Source of the DNA: Acidobacteriota bacterium | Lineage (GTDB): Bacteria > Acidobacteriota > Terriglobia > Acidiferrales > UBA7541 | Reading direction: 5' to 3' | DNA length: 39,339 bases | NCBI GenBank assembly: GCA_027307115.1 | Contig: DAHUXN010000005.1 | Span: 1 to 39,339 of the forward strand | Shown: positions 10,617 to 19,014 of the stretch, piece after piece | How the letters are laid out: each line of letters begins with the position of its first letter | Numbering within the stretch: position 1 is the first letter of the stretch | Notes under the pieces: generated by a model | The model's input: the letters and a program-made list of their open reading frames with translations, nothing else | Database searches by the model: none | Told to the model about the DNA's origin: nothing | Translations under genes and position numbers: made by a program

Positions 10617-12161
10617 TTAGCTTGCGGCAGCAGCCTCCGCGGTCTTAGTGCTCGGCACAAACCGCTCCTTGAAATCGTCGAGCGCTTTTTTCACATCGGC
10701 GCGCAGCGCATCGTCGAATGCTTTCTTCTCCGCAATCGTCTTCAGCACGCCGTTGTAGTTCGTTTCCACGAAGCTGTACAGCTCCTTTTCGAAGCGTCGC
10801 ACATCCTCCACCGGCAGATCGTCGATATAGCGGTTCGTTCCCGCATAGATAATCAAGATCTGCTTTTCGACGGGAAGCGGCTGGTATTGGTCCTGTTTCA
10901 GAATCTCCGTAAGCCGTTGCCCGCGGCCAAGCTGCGCCTGCGTCGCCTTGTCCAGCTCGGAGCCAAATTGCGCAAACGCCGCGAGCTCGCGGAATTGCGC
11001 CATGTCCAGCCGCAACGTGCCCGCCACTTGCTTCATGGCTTTGATCTGCGCGTTGCCGCCGACGCGGCTCACGGAAATTCCCGCATTGATCGCGGGCCGG
11101 ATGCCCGCGTTGAACAAATCCGATTCCAGATAGATCTGTCCGTCCGTGATCGAAATCACGTTCGTTGGAATGTACGCCGATACGTCGCCCGCCTGCGTCT
11201 CAATTACTGGAAGCGCCGAAAGCGAACCGCCGCCCAGTTCCTTGCTGAGTTTTGCGGCGCGTTCGAGTAGCCGCGAGTGCAGGAAGAAAACGTCGCCCGG
11301 ATACGCTTCGCGGCCCGGTGGACGCCGCAGCAACAACGAAATTTCGCGGTAGGCCTGCGCATGCTTCGACAGGTCGTCGTAGAAACAGACCGCGTGCTTG
11401 CCGGCGTCGCGGAAAAATTCGCCAATGGCGCATGCCGCAAACGGTGCAATGTACTGCATCGTTGCAGGCTCGGAAGCCGTCGCCGCCACGACGATGCTGT
11501 GCTCCATCGCGCCGCTGTCGGTCAGCGTTTTCACCACCTGCGCCACGGTCGAGCGCTTCTGCCCGATGGCGCAGTAAATGGAAATCATGTCGCCGCCGCG
11601 CTGGTTGATAATCGTATCCAGAATAATCGCGGTTTTGCCCGTCTGCCGGTCGCCAATGATCAACTCGCGCTGCCCGCGGCCAATGGGAATCATCGCGTCG
11701 ATGGCCTTGATGCCCGTCTGCAAAGGTTCGCGCACAGGCTGGCGGTCGATCACGCCTGGCGCCAGACGCTCGATCGGATTGCGCTTCTCGGTCGCGATCG
11801 GTCCTTTGTCGTCAAGCGGCTGCCCCAGCGGATTCACCACGCGCCCAATCAACGCCTCTCCCACGGGCACGGACATAATTTTCTTCGTGCGCCGCACCGT
11901 GTCGCCCTCTTTGATTTCCGTGTAGTCACCGAGCAACACGGTTCCGACCTGATCCTCTTCCAGGTTCAGTGCGATCCCGAACACGTCGTGCGGAAACTCA
12001 AGCATTTCGCCCGCCATGCACTTGTCCAGCCCATGAACGCGCGCGATGCCATCGCCCACCGAGATTACCGAGCCCACCTCTTCGACAGCCATCACCTGCT
12101 GGTAATTCTCGATCTGCTCGCGAATTATTTTTGTGATCTCGTCAGCCTTGATTGTCGCCAT
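10617..12161 (-). CDS. atpA: ATP synthase F1 alpha subunit
   Basis: This 514-residue non-catalytic nucleotide-binding subunit alternates with beta in the F1 hexamer. The P-loop is GDRQTGKT (170-177). The region [29 protein letters not shown] carries the arginine finger that completes the beta active site. The N-terminal helix with [14 protein letters not shown]-type sequence contacts the delta subunit. Length is standard. It lies 9 bp after atpH in the same operon. A long plus-strand frame across this gene (11277-12443) is an antisense shadow. Confidence 0.98.
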   Translation of the reverse strand: MATIKADEITKIIREQIENYQQVMAVEEVGSVISVGDGIARVHGLDKCMAGEMLEFPHDVFGIALNLEEDQVGTVLLGDYTEIKEGDTVRRTKKIMSVPVGEALIGRVVNPLGQPLDDKGPIATEKRNPIERLAPGVIDRQPVREPLQTGIKAIDAMIPIGRGQRELIIGDRQTGKTAIILDTIINQRGGDMISIYCAIGQKRSTVAQVVKTLTDSGAMEHSIVVAATASEPATMQYIAPFAACAIGEFFRDAGKHAVCFYDDLSKHAQAYREISLLLRRPPGREAYPGDVFFLHSRLLERAAKLSKELGGGSLSALPVIETQAGDVSAYIPTNVISITDGQIYLESDLFNAGIRPAINAGISVSRVGGNAQIKAMKQVAGTLRLDMAQFRELAAFAQFGSELDKATQAQLGRGQRLTEILKQDQYQPLPVEKQILIIYAGTNRYIDDLPVEDVRRFEKELYSFVETNYNGVLKTIAEKKAFDDALRADVKKALDDFKERFVPSTKTAEAAAAS

Positions 12162-12170
12162 TCACTGCTC

Positions 12171-12707
12171 CTATTGAGCTTCGAGCCGCGTGCGCAGCCG
12201 GTTGAGCTGCTCGCGCACCGATCCGTCGTAGATTGTCGAGCCGATTCGCACTGTCGTGCCGCCGATCAGGCTCATGTCGATTTGATACTGCGTCTGCACT
12301 TTTTTCCCTGTGACGCGTCCGAGTGTTTTCGACAGCTCCAACTTCTCTTGTTCCGAAAGCTCGCGCGCCGAAGTCACCTTCGCATCCACGATTCCCAGCC
12401 GCGCATTGCTTTCCGTTTCAAACGCCTGCCGAATCTCGCTTAGAATTCCAGTTCGCCCGTGGTCTACCAGCACAAACAGAAAATTCTTCACCTCAACATC
12501 CAATCCCATTTTCTGCGCGATTTCACCAATCACGGCTTTTTTCGCGCCAGGACCAATCGCCGGAGTCGTCAGTACGTTCCGCAGCTCGGACGAATTCTCA
12601 AGCATCCCGGCAAACTCGCCCAGCTCGCGTTTGATCTTCTCAACGGCGTTGCGGGCAAACGCCGCGTCCGCCAGCGCCGCCGCGTATCGTTGTGCGAGCG
12701 CGCTCAA
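12171..12707 (-). CDS. atpH: ATP synthase F1 delta subunit (OSCP)
   Basis: This 178-residue delta subunit joins the F1 head to the b-type stator stalk. The N-terminal helical domain begins LAQRYAAALADAAF, the usual signature, and the C-terminal domain holds IDMSLIGGTTVRIGSTIYDGS followed by LNRLRTRL. The start is a TTG at 12707 with GGGGAG 6 nt upstream. This TTG overlaps the TGA stop of the upstream b-subunit gene by 4 nt (TTGA), which implies translational coupling. An ATG-initiated form would lose the conserved N-terminus, so the TTG is well supported. Confidence 0.95.
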   Translation of the reverse strand: MSALAQRYAAALADAAFARNAVEKIKRELGEFAGMLENSSELRNVLTTPAIGPGAKKAVIGEIAQKMGLDVEVKNFLFVLVDHGRTGILSEIRQAFETESNARLGIVDAKVTSARELSEQEKLELSKTLGRVTGKKVQTQYQIDMSLIGGTTVRIGSTIYDGSVREQLNRLRTRLEAQ

Positions 12708-13303
12708 TTCGCGCTCCCCGCAAGCTCCGCGACAAATCCGCGAAAGAGCGATGCATCCGTCTGCGGAGTCATCTGCTGTTCAAGAAGCGCTTCCGCGCGC
12801 TCGATGGCTACGCGCGCGGCGATTGCTTTCAGTTCCATTTCGGCGGCACGCTCGGCGGCGCGAATCTCTACTTGGCCGGCCAATTCGATCCGCTTCGCGT
12901 CTTCCCTCGCCAACACCTGGATGCGCTCGGATTCCGCGGCGCTTTCGCGTTTCGCGCGGGCCCGCAATTCCGCAACCGTTGCGTCGAGCGTCGCCATTTT
13001 CGCCTCTGCTTCGCGCTGCTGGCGCTCCGCTTCCTCGCGCGCTCGCGCGCTCTCCGCTATCGCTGCCGCAATCGCTTCCTGTCGGCCGCGAAAATACGGT
13101 GGCGTCTTCTTGACGAACACCCACACCAACACCGCAGCAAAAATTCCAAAGTTGATCCAGCGATAAACCCAGCCGGTAGTCGTCCCTGCGGCTTCTTCCG
13201 GATTCGTCGCGGCCAGCACAGGGGCCGCGCACATGGCCAGCGCGAATGACACTGCGGCTATCGAACCCGCGACGCGCGGAAACCGACGCCACATCGCGCG
13301 CAT
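12704..13303 (-). CDS. atpF: ATP synthase F0 b-type subunit with signal-like N-terminus
   Basis: This 199-residue stator protein starts with an Arg-rich stretch and a hydrophobic segment (about 12-31) ending in APVLA-A, which looks like a signal peptide. A second hydrophobic helix follows (about 44-64, WVYRWINFGIFAAVLVWVFV), the normal b-subunit membrane anchor. The remaining 130 residues are an Ala/Glu/Arg-rich helix that would form the right-handed coiled coil of the peripheral stalk. The ATG overlaps the preceding b' gene stop by one base (TAATG), and the stop overlaps the atpH start. A cleavable signal on subunit b is known from some bacterial lineages, and its use here is inferred. Confidence 0.9.
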   Translation of the reverse strand: MRAMWRRFPRVAGSIAAVSFALAMCAAPVLAATNPEEAAGTTTGWVYRWINFGIFAAVLVWVFVKKTPPYFRGRQEAIAAAIAESARAREEAERQQREAEAKMATLDATVAELRARAKRESAAESERIQVLAREDAKRIELAGQVEIRAAERAAEMELKAIAARVAIERAEALLEQQMTPQTDASLFRGFVAELAGSAN

Positions 13304-13767
13304 TATCGTGTCCCTCGCAACGGCGCGCCCGGGCGCTCCAGAATCATTTTCGCGATTCGCCCCGCCAGATTGGCGCTCTCACCCTCGAGTTGTGCGCGCG
13401 CGGCCTCGAATTCCCGCGCAATGCGCTCCTTTTCCTTGCGCACCGCATCTTGCTCCATCTTGCGCACGCTGTTCAGCAGTTTCGTGCGTTCGTCGAGAGC
13501 CGCCTGTCGCGCCGCTTCCTGCTCGGCAAACACACCCGCGCGCGCCTTTCTCAGCGCATCTTCATAGGTATGCAGTTTTTCTCTCGCCGCGGCTTGGACC
13601 GTCTCGGCTTCCGCACGCGCCTTGGCGATGCGCGCATTCCGTTCCGCTAATGTGCGTTCCAGTGGCTTGAAAAAAATCGCGCGCAAAAACCAGTAAAATA
13701 AAAGGAAAAGAATAATGGTCGGTACGGACTTGAGGAACAACCAGCCGAGCTGTTGCAGGATCGCCAT
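13303..13767 (-). CDS. ATP synthase F0 b/b'-type subunit
   Basis: This is a 154-residue second stalk subunit. One N-terminal membrane helix (about 8-29, LFLKSVPTIILFLLFYWFLR) is followed by FKPLERTLAERNARI, the classic b-subunit junction, and then by a long charged helix to the C-terminus. With the next gene it probably forms a heterodimeric b/b' stalk. It is the first atp gene in the window. No a or c subunit gene precedes it, and 545 bp of non-operon sequence lies upstream. The ATG has no close consensus ribosome-binding site; GGGAGG occurs about 30 nt upstream, too far to serve. An in-frame TAG just before the ATG fixes the start. Confidence 0.9.
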   Translation of the reverse strand: MAILQQLGWLFLKSVPTIILFLLFYWFLRAIFFKPLERTLAERNARIAKARAEAETVQAAAREKLHTYEDALRKARAGVFAEQEAARQAALDERTKLLNSVRKMEQDAVRKEKERIAREFEAARAQLEGESANLAGRIAKMILERPGAPLRGTR

Positions 13768-13813
13768 CGCACACTATCGCAACTGTCTGACTCGCCTCCC
13801 TGGATTTCTTTGT

Positions 13814-14077
13814 TCAGCGGCTCGTCGCCGCCCTAAGACACACGTTTAACGCATCGCAGAGCCAGCAATTATCGCATCCCTTTTCTGCGTCGTCAACCAG
13901 CCCAAACCGTGGAAAAATTTCAGTTTCCAATAAGAACATCTCTTCCCCGAAAAGTTCGATGCGAGCTACGCAGCGCTCTGTCCACAGCCGCTGCCCCTGC
14001 ACAAATTCTCCCCGTCGTGCTAATTTATCTTGAGGAAGCCCGAAATCAAATTCGCGCGGCGGCAGCATGAGCAACAC
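13814..14077 (-). CDS. Doubtful small Cys-containing open frame
   Basis: This open frame of up to 87 residues (GTG at 14077, or ATG at 14068) lies between the gcdH upstream repeats and the atp operon. The product would contain alternating hydrophobic segments such as RIELFGEEMFLLETEIF and a cluster CDNCWLC near the C-terminus. There is no ribosome-binding site before either start, and third-position GC is lower than in the surrounding genes. It could be a decayed gene remnant, a real small gene, or chance. No family is recognised. Confidence 0.25.
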   Translation of the reverse strand: MLLMLPPREFDFGLPQDKLARRGEFVQGQRLWTERCVARIELFGEEMFLLETEIFPRFGLVDDAEKGCDNCWLCDALNVCLRAATSR

Positions 14078-14113
14078 GGCATCAGCGCAACGGAACTATT
14101 ATTTTTCGTGCAG

Positions 14114-14193
14114 TTCTAATCGGTACAGTAAATTATTAGAATTACCTGTAACTTATTGAAAACAAAGGGTGACGGCACATTCTAATCGGTACA
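14114..14193 (+). repeat. Pair of 14-bp direct repeats upstream of gcdH
   Basis: TTCTAATCGGTACA occurs identically at 14114-14127 and 14180-14193, with 66 bp between starts, in the atp-gcdH intergenic region. Identical 14-mers this close are unlikely by chance and suggest two binding sites for a regulator. Confidence 0.7.
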
Positions 14194-14214
14194 AAAACGG
14201 ACTCTGCAATCATC

Positions 14215-14243
14215 GCCATTTCGCCCGGCGACTGCCATTTCGC
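14215..14243 (+). repeat. Second pair of direct repeats (10 bp) upstream of gcdH
   Basis: GCCATTTCGC occurs at 14215-14224 and again at 14234-14243, with 19 bp between starts. It lies 70-98 bp before the gcdH start codon, downstream of the 14-bp repeat pair. Confidence 0.55.
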
Positions 14244-14312
14244 GCGAGCGTCAGGAGTGCTATTCTTGTCCGCCTTCTCGTTTATCCGTCTCGTTATTAA
14301 AGGAGAGTTCGT

Positions 14313-15485
14313 ATGCCCGCGTTTTCCGGAGTCGATTATCTCGACTTCGATTCCCTGCTGACCGACGAAGAAAAACTCGCACGCCAGACCGCCCGAAAAT
14401 TTGTCGACGAGCAATTGCTGCCCATCATCGAGCAATGCAATCGCGAAGCAAAATTTCCAATGCAATTGCTGCCGCAGATCGCGGAGCTCGGCTTTTTCGG
14501 CGCGAACCTGAAAGGCTACGGCTGCGCGGGCATGTCGAACGTGGAATATGGCCTGGTAATGCAGGAACTCGAGCGCGGCGATTCAGGATTGCGCAGTTTT
14601 GCCTCTGTGCAGTCGGCGCTGGTGATGTATCCGATTTATGCATTCGGCTCCGATGCGCAAAAGGAGAAATGGCTTCCGCAACTTGCTTCCGGCAAAGCCA
14701 TCGGTTGCTTTGGATTGACCGAGCCGCAATTTGGCTCGAATCCTGGCGGCATGCTGACGCGCGCTATCCGCAAAGGCGAAAACTACATTTTGAACGGCGA
14801 GAAAATGTGGATCACCAACGGTTCGCTCGCTGATGTCGCCGTCGTGTGGGCGAAATGCGACGACGACAAAATCCGTGGCTTCCTGGTCGAAAAAGGCACG
14901 CCGGGCTTCAAGGCGTGGGACGTACACGGCAAATGGTCGCTGCGCGCGTCGGTCACTTCGGGCTTGGCTATGAATGACTGCAAAATCCTGGCGGAAAACG
15001 TGCTCCCGAACGTTGAAGGTCTGCGCGGACCGCTCTCCTGCCTGAATCAGGCGCGCTACGGAATCGGCTGGGGCGCAATCGGCGCGGCCATGGCTTGCTA
15101 CGACACGGCTCTGCGTTACGCAAAAGAACGCAAGCAATTTGGCAACAAGCCCATCGCATCGCACCAGCTCGTGCAGGAAAAACTCGTCTGGATGATTACT
15201 GAAATCACTAAGGCGCAGTTCCTCGCCCTTCAGGTCGGGCGATTGAAAGACAAAGAGCGCGTGCATCCCTCGCATATCTCCATGATGAAAATGAATAACG
15301 TCTGGATGGCGCTCGAAACGGCGCGCATGGCCCGCGGAATTCTCGGCGCCAACGGCATCGTCGACGATTACTGCATCATGCGCCACATGATGAACCTCGA
15401 ATCCGTGTCCACTTACGAAGGCACGCACGACGTCCACAAATTAATCATCGGTGAACGCATCACCGGAATTGCGGCGTTCGAATGA
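14313..15485 (+). CDS. gcdH: Glutaryl-CoA dehydrogenase (acyl-CoA dehydrogenase family)
   Basis: This is a 390-residue FAD enzyme. In its family it oxidises and decarboxylates glutaryl-CoA to crotonyl-CoA in lysine, tryptophan and aromatic degradation. The FAD/substrate segments FGLTEPQFGSNPGGM and MWITNG are present, as is the GcdH-type run ARYGIGWGAIGAAMACYDTA, KERKQFG and the C-terminal ESVSTYEGTHDVHKLI. In the last, E369 of YEGT is the expected catalytic base. This C-terminal pattern separates GcdH from short-chain acyl-CoA dehydrogenases. The ATG follows AAAGGAGAG. Its stop overlaps the DUF711 start by 4 nt (ATGA), so the pair is coupled. The non-decarboxylating variant cannot be excluded from sequence reading alone. 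Confidence 0.9.
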   Translation: MPAFSGVDYLDFDSLLTDEEKLARQTARKFVDEQLLPIIEQCNREAKFPMQLLPQIAELGFFGANLKGYGCAGMSNVEYGLVMQELERGDSGLRSFASVQSALVMYPIYAFGSDAQKEKWLPQLASGKAIGCFGLTEPQFGSNPGGMLTRAIRKGENYILNGEKMWITNGSLADVAVVWAKCDDDKIRGFLVEKGTPGFKAWDVHGKWSLRASVTSGLAMNDCKILAENVLPNVEGLRGPLSCLNQARYGIGWGAIGAAMACYDTALRYAKERKQFGNKPIASHQLVQEKLVWMITEITKAQFLALQVGRLKDKERVHPSHISMMKMNNVWMALETARMARGILGANGIVDDYCIMRHMMNLESVSTYEGTHDVHKLIIGERITGIAAFE

Positions 15486-16738
15486 GAAAACACTTTTCGC
15501 CATTTTGCGTCTGCATACTCGCTTCGGCACTGGCTCTAACCTTTTCGTTGCCGTCGCTCGCCGCCTCGCCGAATGACAATCGTCCCAAAGTGCGCGCGAT
15601 CACTGCTTTTATCGAACTCGATAGGACGCGCTACAAAACGCAAATCGCGGAAACTTTGGCGGCCCTAAAAACAATCAAGGCCGCATACGAAAAGGCCGGG
15701 TTCCAAGTGCAGACGCTGCGCATCACCACGCAGCCTTTTCCCGAATACACGCGCAATCTTTCCGATGAGCAAGCGCTGGCGTTCTTCAAACAGTACGACG
15801 ACCTCGCGCAAAAAGACGGATTCGATGCCTCGATCGGTCCCGCAACGCAACGCACGGGTGACAGCCCGCGCGAAGCGCATCTTCTTGCGAAAATCATCGC
15901 TTCCACAAAAATACTCGAAGGCAGCGTGGTAATTGCCGGCGATAAGGGCATTCACTGGGACGCCATTCCGGCTGCCGCAGCCGTAATTCACTATCTCGCT
16001 GACAACAGCCCGAACGGCCTCGGCAATTTCCGTTTCGCCGCGATCGCCATGGTCCCGCCGAACACTCCTTTTTATCCCGCTTCCTATCAAATCAACGGCA
16101 ACCATACATTCGCTGTCGGCCTGCAATCGGCAAACGTCATTGCGACGGCTCTCGCGTCGACAACCGACCCACAGAAAGCACAAGAGGCGATCGAGGACTC
16201 GCTCGGCAAATGGGCCCAGGAAATCGAGGCCCTCGGCAAACGCGCCGCGCAGGAAACCGGCTGGCGCTACACAGGAATTGATCTGTCGCCGGCGCCGCTG
16301 AGGGACGTTTCCATCGGCGGCGCCATCGAGAATTTCACTCACCAACCGCTCGGCTCGAGCGGCACGCTCGCCGCCGTCGCGATCATCACGCGCGCGCTAA
16401 AAAATATTCGCGTCACGCGCACGGGATATTCAGGAGTGATGTTGCCTGTTCTTGAAGACTCCGTAATCGCGCGCCGATGGAGTGAAGGCCGCCTGTCGCT
16501 CGATTCCCTGCTCCTCGATTCCTCCGTCTGCGCCACGGGCCTCGACGTGATTCCCATGCCAGGCGATACGACCGAGGCGCAAATCGAGCCAATCCTCAAA
16601 GACGTCGCAAGCCTCGCCTACAAGTGGCACAAGCCGCTGGCTGCGCGCCTATTGCCCGTGAAAGGAAAAAAGGCGGGCGAACAAACGGAATTCCAAGACC
16701 CATTCTTGGTGAACGCAATGATCCGGCCAGTTCGATGA
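15482..16738 (+). CDS. Secreted DUF711 family protein
   Basis: This 418-residue protein belongs to the DUF711 family, whose fold is related to pyruvate formate-lyase-like proteins. Supporting segments are [10 protein letters not shown] at the mature N-terminus, [66 protein letters not shown] and [14 protein letters not shown]. The biochemical role is not established to my knowledge. Unlike the usual cytoplasmic form, it begins with a clear Sec signal (about 1-27, ending SLAA), so it probably acts in the periplasm. The ATG overlaps the gcdH stop. It is followed 30 bp later by glpX, probably the same transcript. Confidence 0.85.
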   Translation: MRKHFSPFCVCILASALALTFSLPSLAASPNDNRPKVRAITAFIELDRTRYKTQIAETLAALKTIKAAYEKAGFQVQTLRITTQPFPEYTRNLSDEQALAFFKQYDDLAQKDGFDASIGPATQRTGDSPREAHLLAKIIASTKILEGSVVIAGDKGIHWDAIPAAAAVIHYLADNSPNGLGNFRFAAIAMVPPNTPFYPASYQINGNHTFAVGLQSANVIATALASTTDPQKAQEAIEDSLGKWAQEIEALGKRAAQETGWRYTGIDLSPAPLRDVSIGGAIENFTHQPLGSSGTLAAVAIITRALKNIRVTRTGYSGVMLPVLEDSVIARRWSEGRLSLDSLLLDSSVCATGLDVIPMPGDTTEAQIEPILKDVASLAYKWHKPLAARLLPVKGKKAGEQTEFQDPFLVNAMIRPVR

Positions 16739-16768
16739 GCGATTTCCGTAAATATAGGGGAGCCCGCA

Positions 16769-17752
16769 ATGGAAGATAAACTCGGCCTCGAATTTCTGCG
16801 TGTCGTCGAACAGGCCGCCATCGCTTGCGCGCATACCATGGGTTTGGGCGATCGCCATAAAGCCGACGCCGCGGCCGTCGAAGCCATGCGCCGCGAAATG
16901 GACACGGTCGGCATGGACGGCACGATCGTTATCGGCGAAGGCGAGCGCGATAAAGCGCCCATGCTCTTCATCGGCGAAAAAGTCGGCTTGGCCAGCAAGC
17001 ACAAAGATACCTATCCGGCTGTGGATATTGCCGTCGACCCGCTGGAAGGAACCAACCTGTGCGCCACCGGCGAACCCAACGCCATCACGGTTCTCGCCGC
17101 GAGCGAAAAAGGCGGATTGCTCCACGCGCCCGATTTGTACATGGAGAAGATTGTTGTAGGTCCCACGTGCCGGGGCGCTGTCGAATTGGATGCTCCGGTA
17201 AAGGACAATTTGAAAGCGATTGCCCGGCGGCTCGACCGCCTGGTCGAAGATTTGGTTGTGATCGTCCTAGATCGGCCGCGGCATGAATCGCTGATCACCG
17301 AAATTCGTAACGCAGGTGCGCGCATCCGGTTGATTAGCGACGGCGATCTCTCCGCCGGAATCGCGTCGGCCGTTCTCGGTTCCGGCGTGCACGCGGTGAT
17401 GGGCACCGGCGGCGCCCCTGAGGGCGTCCTCACGGCCGCGGCGCTGAAATGCCTCAACGGCGAAATCACCGCGCGCCTCGTGGTGTCAACTCCGGAACAG
17501 CACGAACGGCTGGCAAAAATGGGCGTAACCGATGCGAAGAAAATTTACAAAACGGATGAGCTCGCTCCCGGCAAAAAAATGATTTTTGCCTGCACGGGAG
17601 TGACGGAAGGAAATCTGCTGCGCGGCGTGCGTTTCTTCGGCGAAGGCGTGCGGACGCACTCGCTCGTCCTCACCTACGACGACCGCCAGGTACGCTTCAT
17701 CGATAGTGTGCATCTGAATAAACGTCCAGACGCAAAAGTTCGCTTCATTTGA
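16769..17752 (+). CDS. glpX: Class II fructose-1,6-bisphosphatase GlpX
   Basis: This 327-residue enzyme hydrolyses fructose-1,6-bisphosphate to fructose-6-phosphate, the committed step of gluconeogenesis. Metal and substrate residues of the family are visible: D33, E57 in [10 protein letters not shown]90 and T95 in VDPLEGT, and the GTGGAPEGV segment holding the catalytic Glu. Length equals the typical 320-340. The ATG is 6 nt behind GGGGAG. It follows gcdH and the DUF711 gene in the same direction, fitting a shift from acyl-CoA breakdown to sugar synthesis, though that functional link is an inference. No class I fbp gene is in the window. Confidence 0.96.
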   Translation: MEDKLGLEFLRVVEQAAIACAHTMGLGDRHKADAAAVEAMRREMDTVGMDGTIVIGEGERDKAPMLFIGEKVGLASKHKDTYPAVDIAVDPLEGTNLCATGEPNAITVLAASEKGGLLHAPDLYMEKIVVGPTCRGAVELDAPVKDNLKAIARRLDRLVEDLVVIVLDRPRHESLITEIRNAGARIRLISDGDLSAGIASAVLGSGVHAVMGTGGAPEGVLTAAALKCLNGEITARLVVSTPEQHERLAKMGVTDAKKIYKTDELAPGKKMIFACTGVTEGNLLRGVRFFGEGVRTHSLVLTYDDRQVRFIDSVHLNKRPDAKVRFI

Positions 17753-17821
17753 GATCCTTGCGATACACTCGGGACAATCGGCCATGCTCGCTTGAATTCC
17801 GTCGCACAAGGAGCCATCACG

Positions 17822-17962
17822 ATGCCCGGACCTTCCCAGGCTCGGCGCGACCCGGATAGCCCTAGCAATCGCTTAATTGTGCTGGGTGTTCTTCTCGTCG
17901 TTGTATTCGTCGCGTGGATGGTTACGATGCTCGCGCCCCTGCATTTCGCGTCCAAGCCTTAA
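17822..17962 (+). CDS. Single-pass membrane peptide (46 aa), unknown
   Basis: This short gene encodes 46 residues: a polar N-terminus of about 17 residues rich in Pro, Ser, Arg and Asp, one strongly hydrophobic helix (about 18-41, beginning RLIVLGVLLVVVFVAW), and a short tail. AAGGAG lies 9 nt before the ATG, a good ribosome-binding site. It follows glpX by 69 bp on the same strand and may be on its transcript. No family is recognised. Its hydrophobic run and ribosome-binding site make chance unlikely, and the topology would place the N-terminus in the cytoplasm or outside depending on charge. Confidence 0.6.
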   Translation: MPGPSQARRDPDSPSNRLIVLGVLLVVVFVAWMVTMLAPLHFASKP

Positions 17963-18046
17963 AAAAAGTGGGAATGGCACAGTCGATTTGGTGAGTGAAT
18001 CAGAACTGAAACGATTTGTTCACAAAATGGAAATGCAAAGCCTGAA

Positions 18047-18069
18047 GCGCCGAGCGTCCTGCCCGGCGC
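18047..18069. terminator. GC-rich hairpin between convergent genes
   Basis: The arms GCGCCG and CGGCGC pair perfectly; a 1x1 mismatch and two more pairs extend the stem around a 5-nt loop. It sits between the convergent 46-residue peptide gene and the XRE regulator. No T-run follows on either strand, so termination is only suggested. Confidence 0.35.
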
Positions 18070-18099
18070 CCTCTTGGCAGTAAACTTCTGCGGTATCCC

Positions 18100-18726
18100 T
18101 TACCGATGAGCAGACGCCATCGGGGTCCCATGCCGTCGCGACGACAGTTGCGACAGCTTCGATTGCTGCATTTGCGGCTGCATCGGCTGCACCGGCGGCC
18201 GCATCATGGGACTGTTGCTGACGTGGTCGCTGATCGCTTGCAAACGCTTGAGGATGGATTGCCACTGCGCCCAATCGAGCTGGCGCAGAAACGGACGCAA
18301 TCCCTGGATGAACGGATCCTCGAGCAGCGTCTGTCCCGTGGACTCGGGCACGAAAAAGCGATTCAGCCCGACTCCGAGCGCTTCCGCGATCTTCTCCAGC
18401 GTGCCGAGGCTGGGCGTCATTTGCCCGCTCTCAATACGCGAAAGATAGGAACGCGACACGCGCGAGCGCGCTTGAAGCTGGCTCTGCGTCATGCCGCGGG
18501 ACTCACGCAACTGGCGAATCCGCTGTCCGATATTCTCAACCGTTTCGCGGTTCGGCCAGTCTTCGAGCAATTGACGGTCGTCGCCTGGCAAGTCCTGTGC
18601 GGAAGGCGTAGGAATGACGAACGTCACCTTCGAAGGCAACAGGCGCACGCAACGCCGGCAATTGTCCGTACGTGTGCGATATTGCACAAGTCCACAAACG
18701 TTGCAGCGGACGACTTCTCGGTCCAT
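18100..18726 (-). CDS. Zinc-ribbon plus XRE-family helix-turn-helix regulator
   Basis: This 208-residue DNA-binding protein begins with a small zinc ribbon (CNVCG, then CRRC). A linker leads to a classic XRE/Cro helix-turn-helix (about 65-120, IGQRIRQLRESRGMTQSQLQ to YLSRIESGQMTPSLGTLEKIAEALGV). The following segment resembles LDWAQWQSILKRL, and the tail is rich in Met, Pro and Gln. The ATG at 18726 is chosen because it leaves the zinc ribbon right at the N-terminus. A TTG at 18762 has GAGGA 5 nt upstream and would add 12 residues, so it remains possible. It is probably a repressor with unknown targets, divergent from the HD hydrolase gene. Confidence 0.85.
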   Translation of the reverse strand: MDREVVRCNVCGLVQYRTRTDNCRRCVRLLPSKVTFVIPTPSAQDLPGDDRQLLEDWPNRETVENIGQRIRQLRESRGMTQSQLQARSRVSRSYLSRIESGQMTPSLGTLEKIAEALGVGLNRFFVPESTGQTLLEDPFIQGLRPFLRQLDWAQWQSILKRLQAISDHVSNSPMMRPPVQPMQPQMQQSKLSQLSSRRHGTPMASAHR

Positions 18727-18842
18727 CTCTGAACCGGCTTCCTCTACTTTCTTTTCACCCAACGGTTCCTCGCAGACTTTTCCGACAGTGCGGAGGGAAG
18801 GAACGGGTCACAAAGGGGAAGGCAGAAACCGGCGCGAGCGAC

Positions 18843-18871
18843 ATTCTCTCTGCCGACCCATCTGGAGTCAA
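18843..18871 (-). promoter_or_regulatory. Possible promoter of the zinc-ribbon XRE regulator
   Basis: On the minus strand TTGACT (18866-18871) is followed after 17 bp by GAGAAT (18843-18848), with 5/6 and 4/6 consensus bases. It would give a leader of about 75-110 nt depending on the start codon used. Confidence 0.4.
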
Positions 18872-18975
18872 GCCTTTTCTTTCTGTTTCTCAGCCGCGCC
18901 CAATTCTAGTCCTGGCGTTGCCGCAAATCAATCCATTGAATAGTGAGCACGCGGGTCGCCGAACGTGCCTATTTT

Positions 18976-18991
18976 TTGATACGCTTATCAA
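18976..18991. promoter_or_regulatory. Perfect inverted repeat upstream of the HD hydrolase gene
   Basis: TTGATA and TATCAA form perfect 6-bp arms around CGCT, ending 23 bp before the GTG start of the HD gene and on the divergent side of the XRE regulator. It could be an operator; six-base arms are also compatible with chance. Confidence 0.3.
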
Positions 18992-19014
18992 CTTTCAGCG
19001 ATGGAGGATTTACA

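Larger units (their letters stand above)
13768..14312. other. Intergenic region between the divergent atp operon and gcdH
   Basis: This 545-bp stretch lies between the divergent atp operon and gcdH. It is more AT-rich than its neighbours in the 14095-14200 section. It holds two pairs of direct repeats (14114-14127/14180-14193 and 14215-14224/14234-14243) and a doubtful minus-strand frame at 13814-14077. I cannot assign either promoter with confidence. On the plus strand TTGAAA (14156-14161) and TCTAAT inside the second repeat (14181-14186) are 19 bp apart, a poor but possible promoter. Confidence 0.6.

Noticed and set aside
11277-12443. A 388-codon open frame on the plus strand across atpA and atpH
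   Set aside because: It is antisense to ATP synthase genes with clear motifs; nothing recognisable in the translation.
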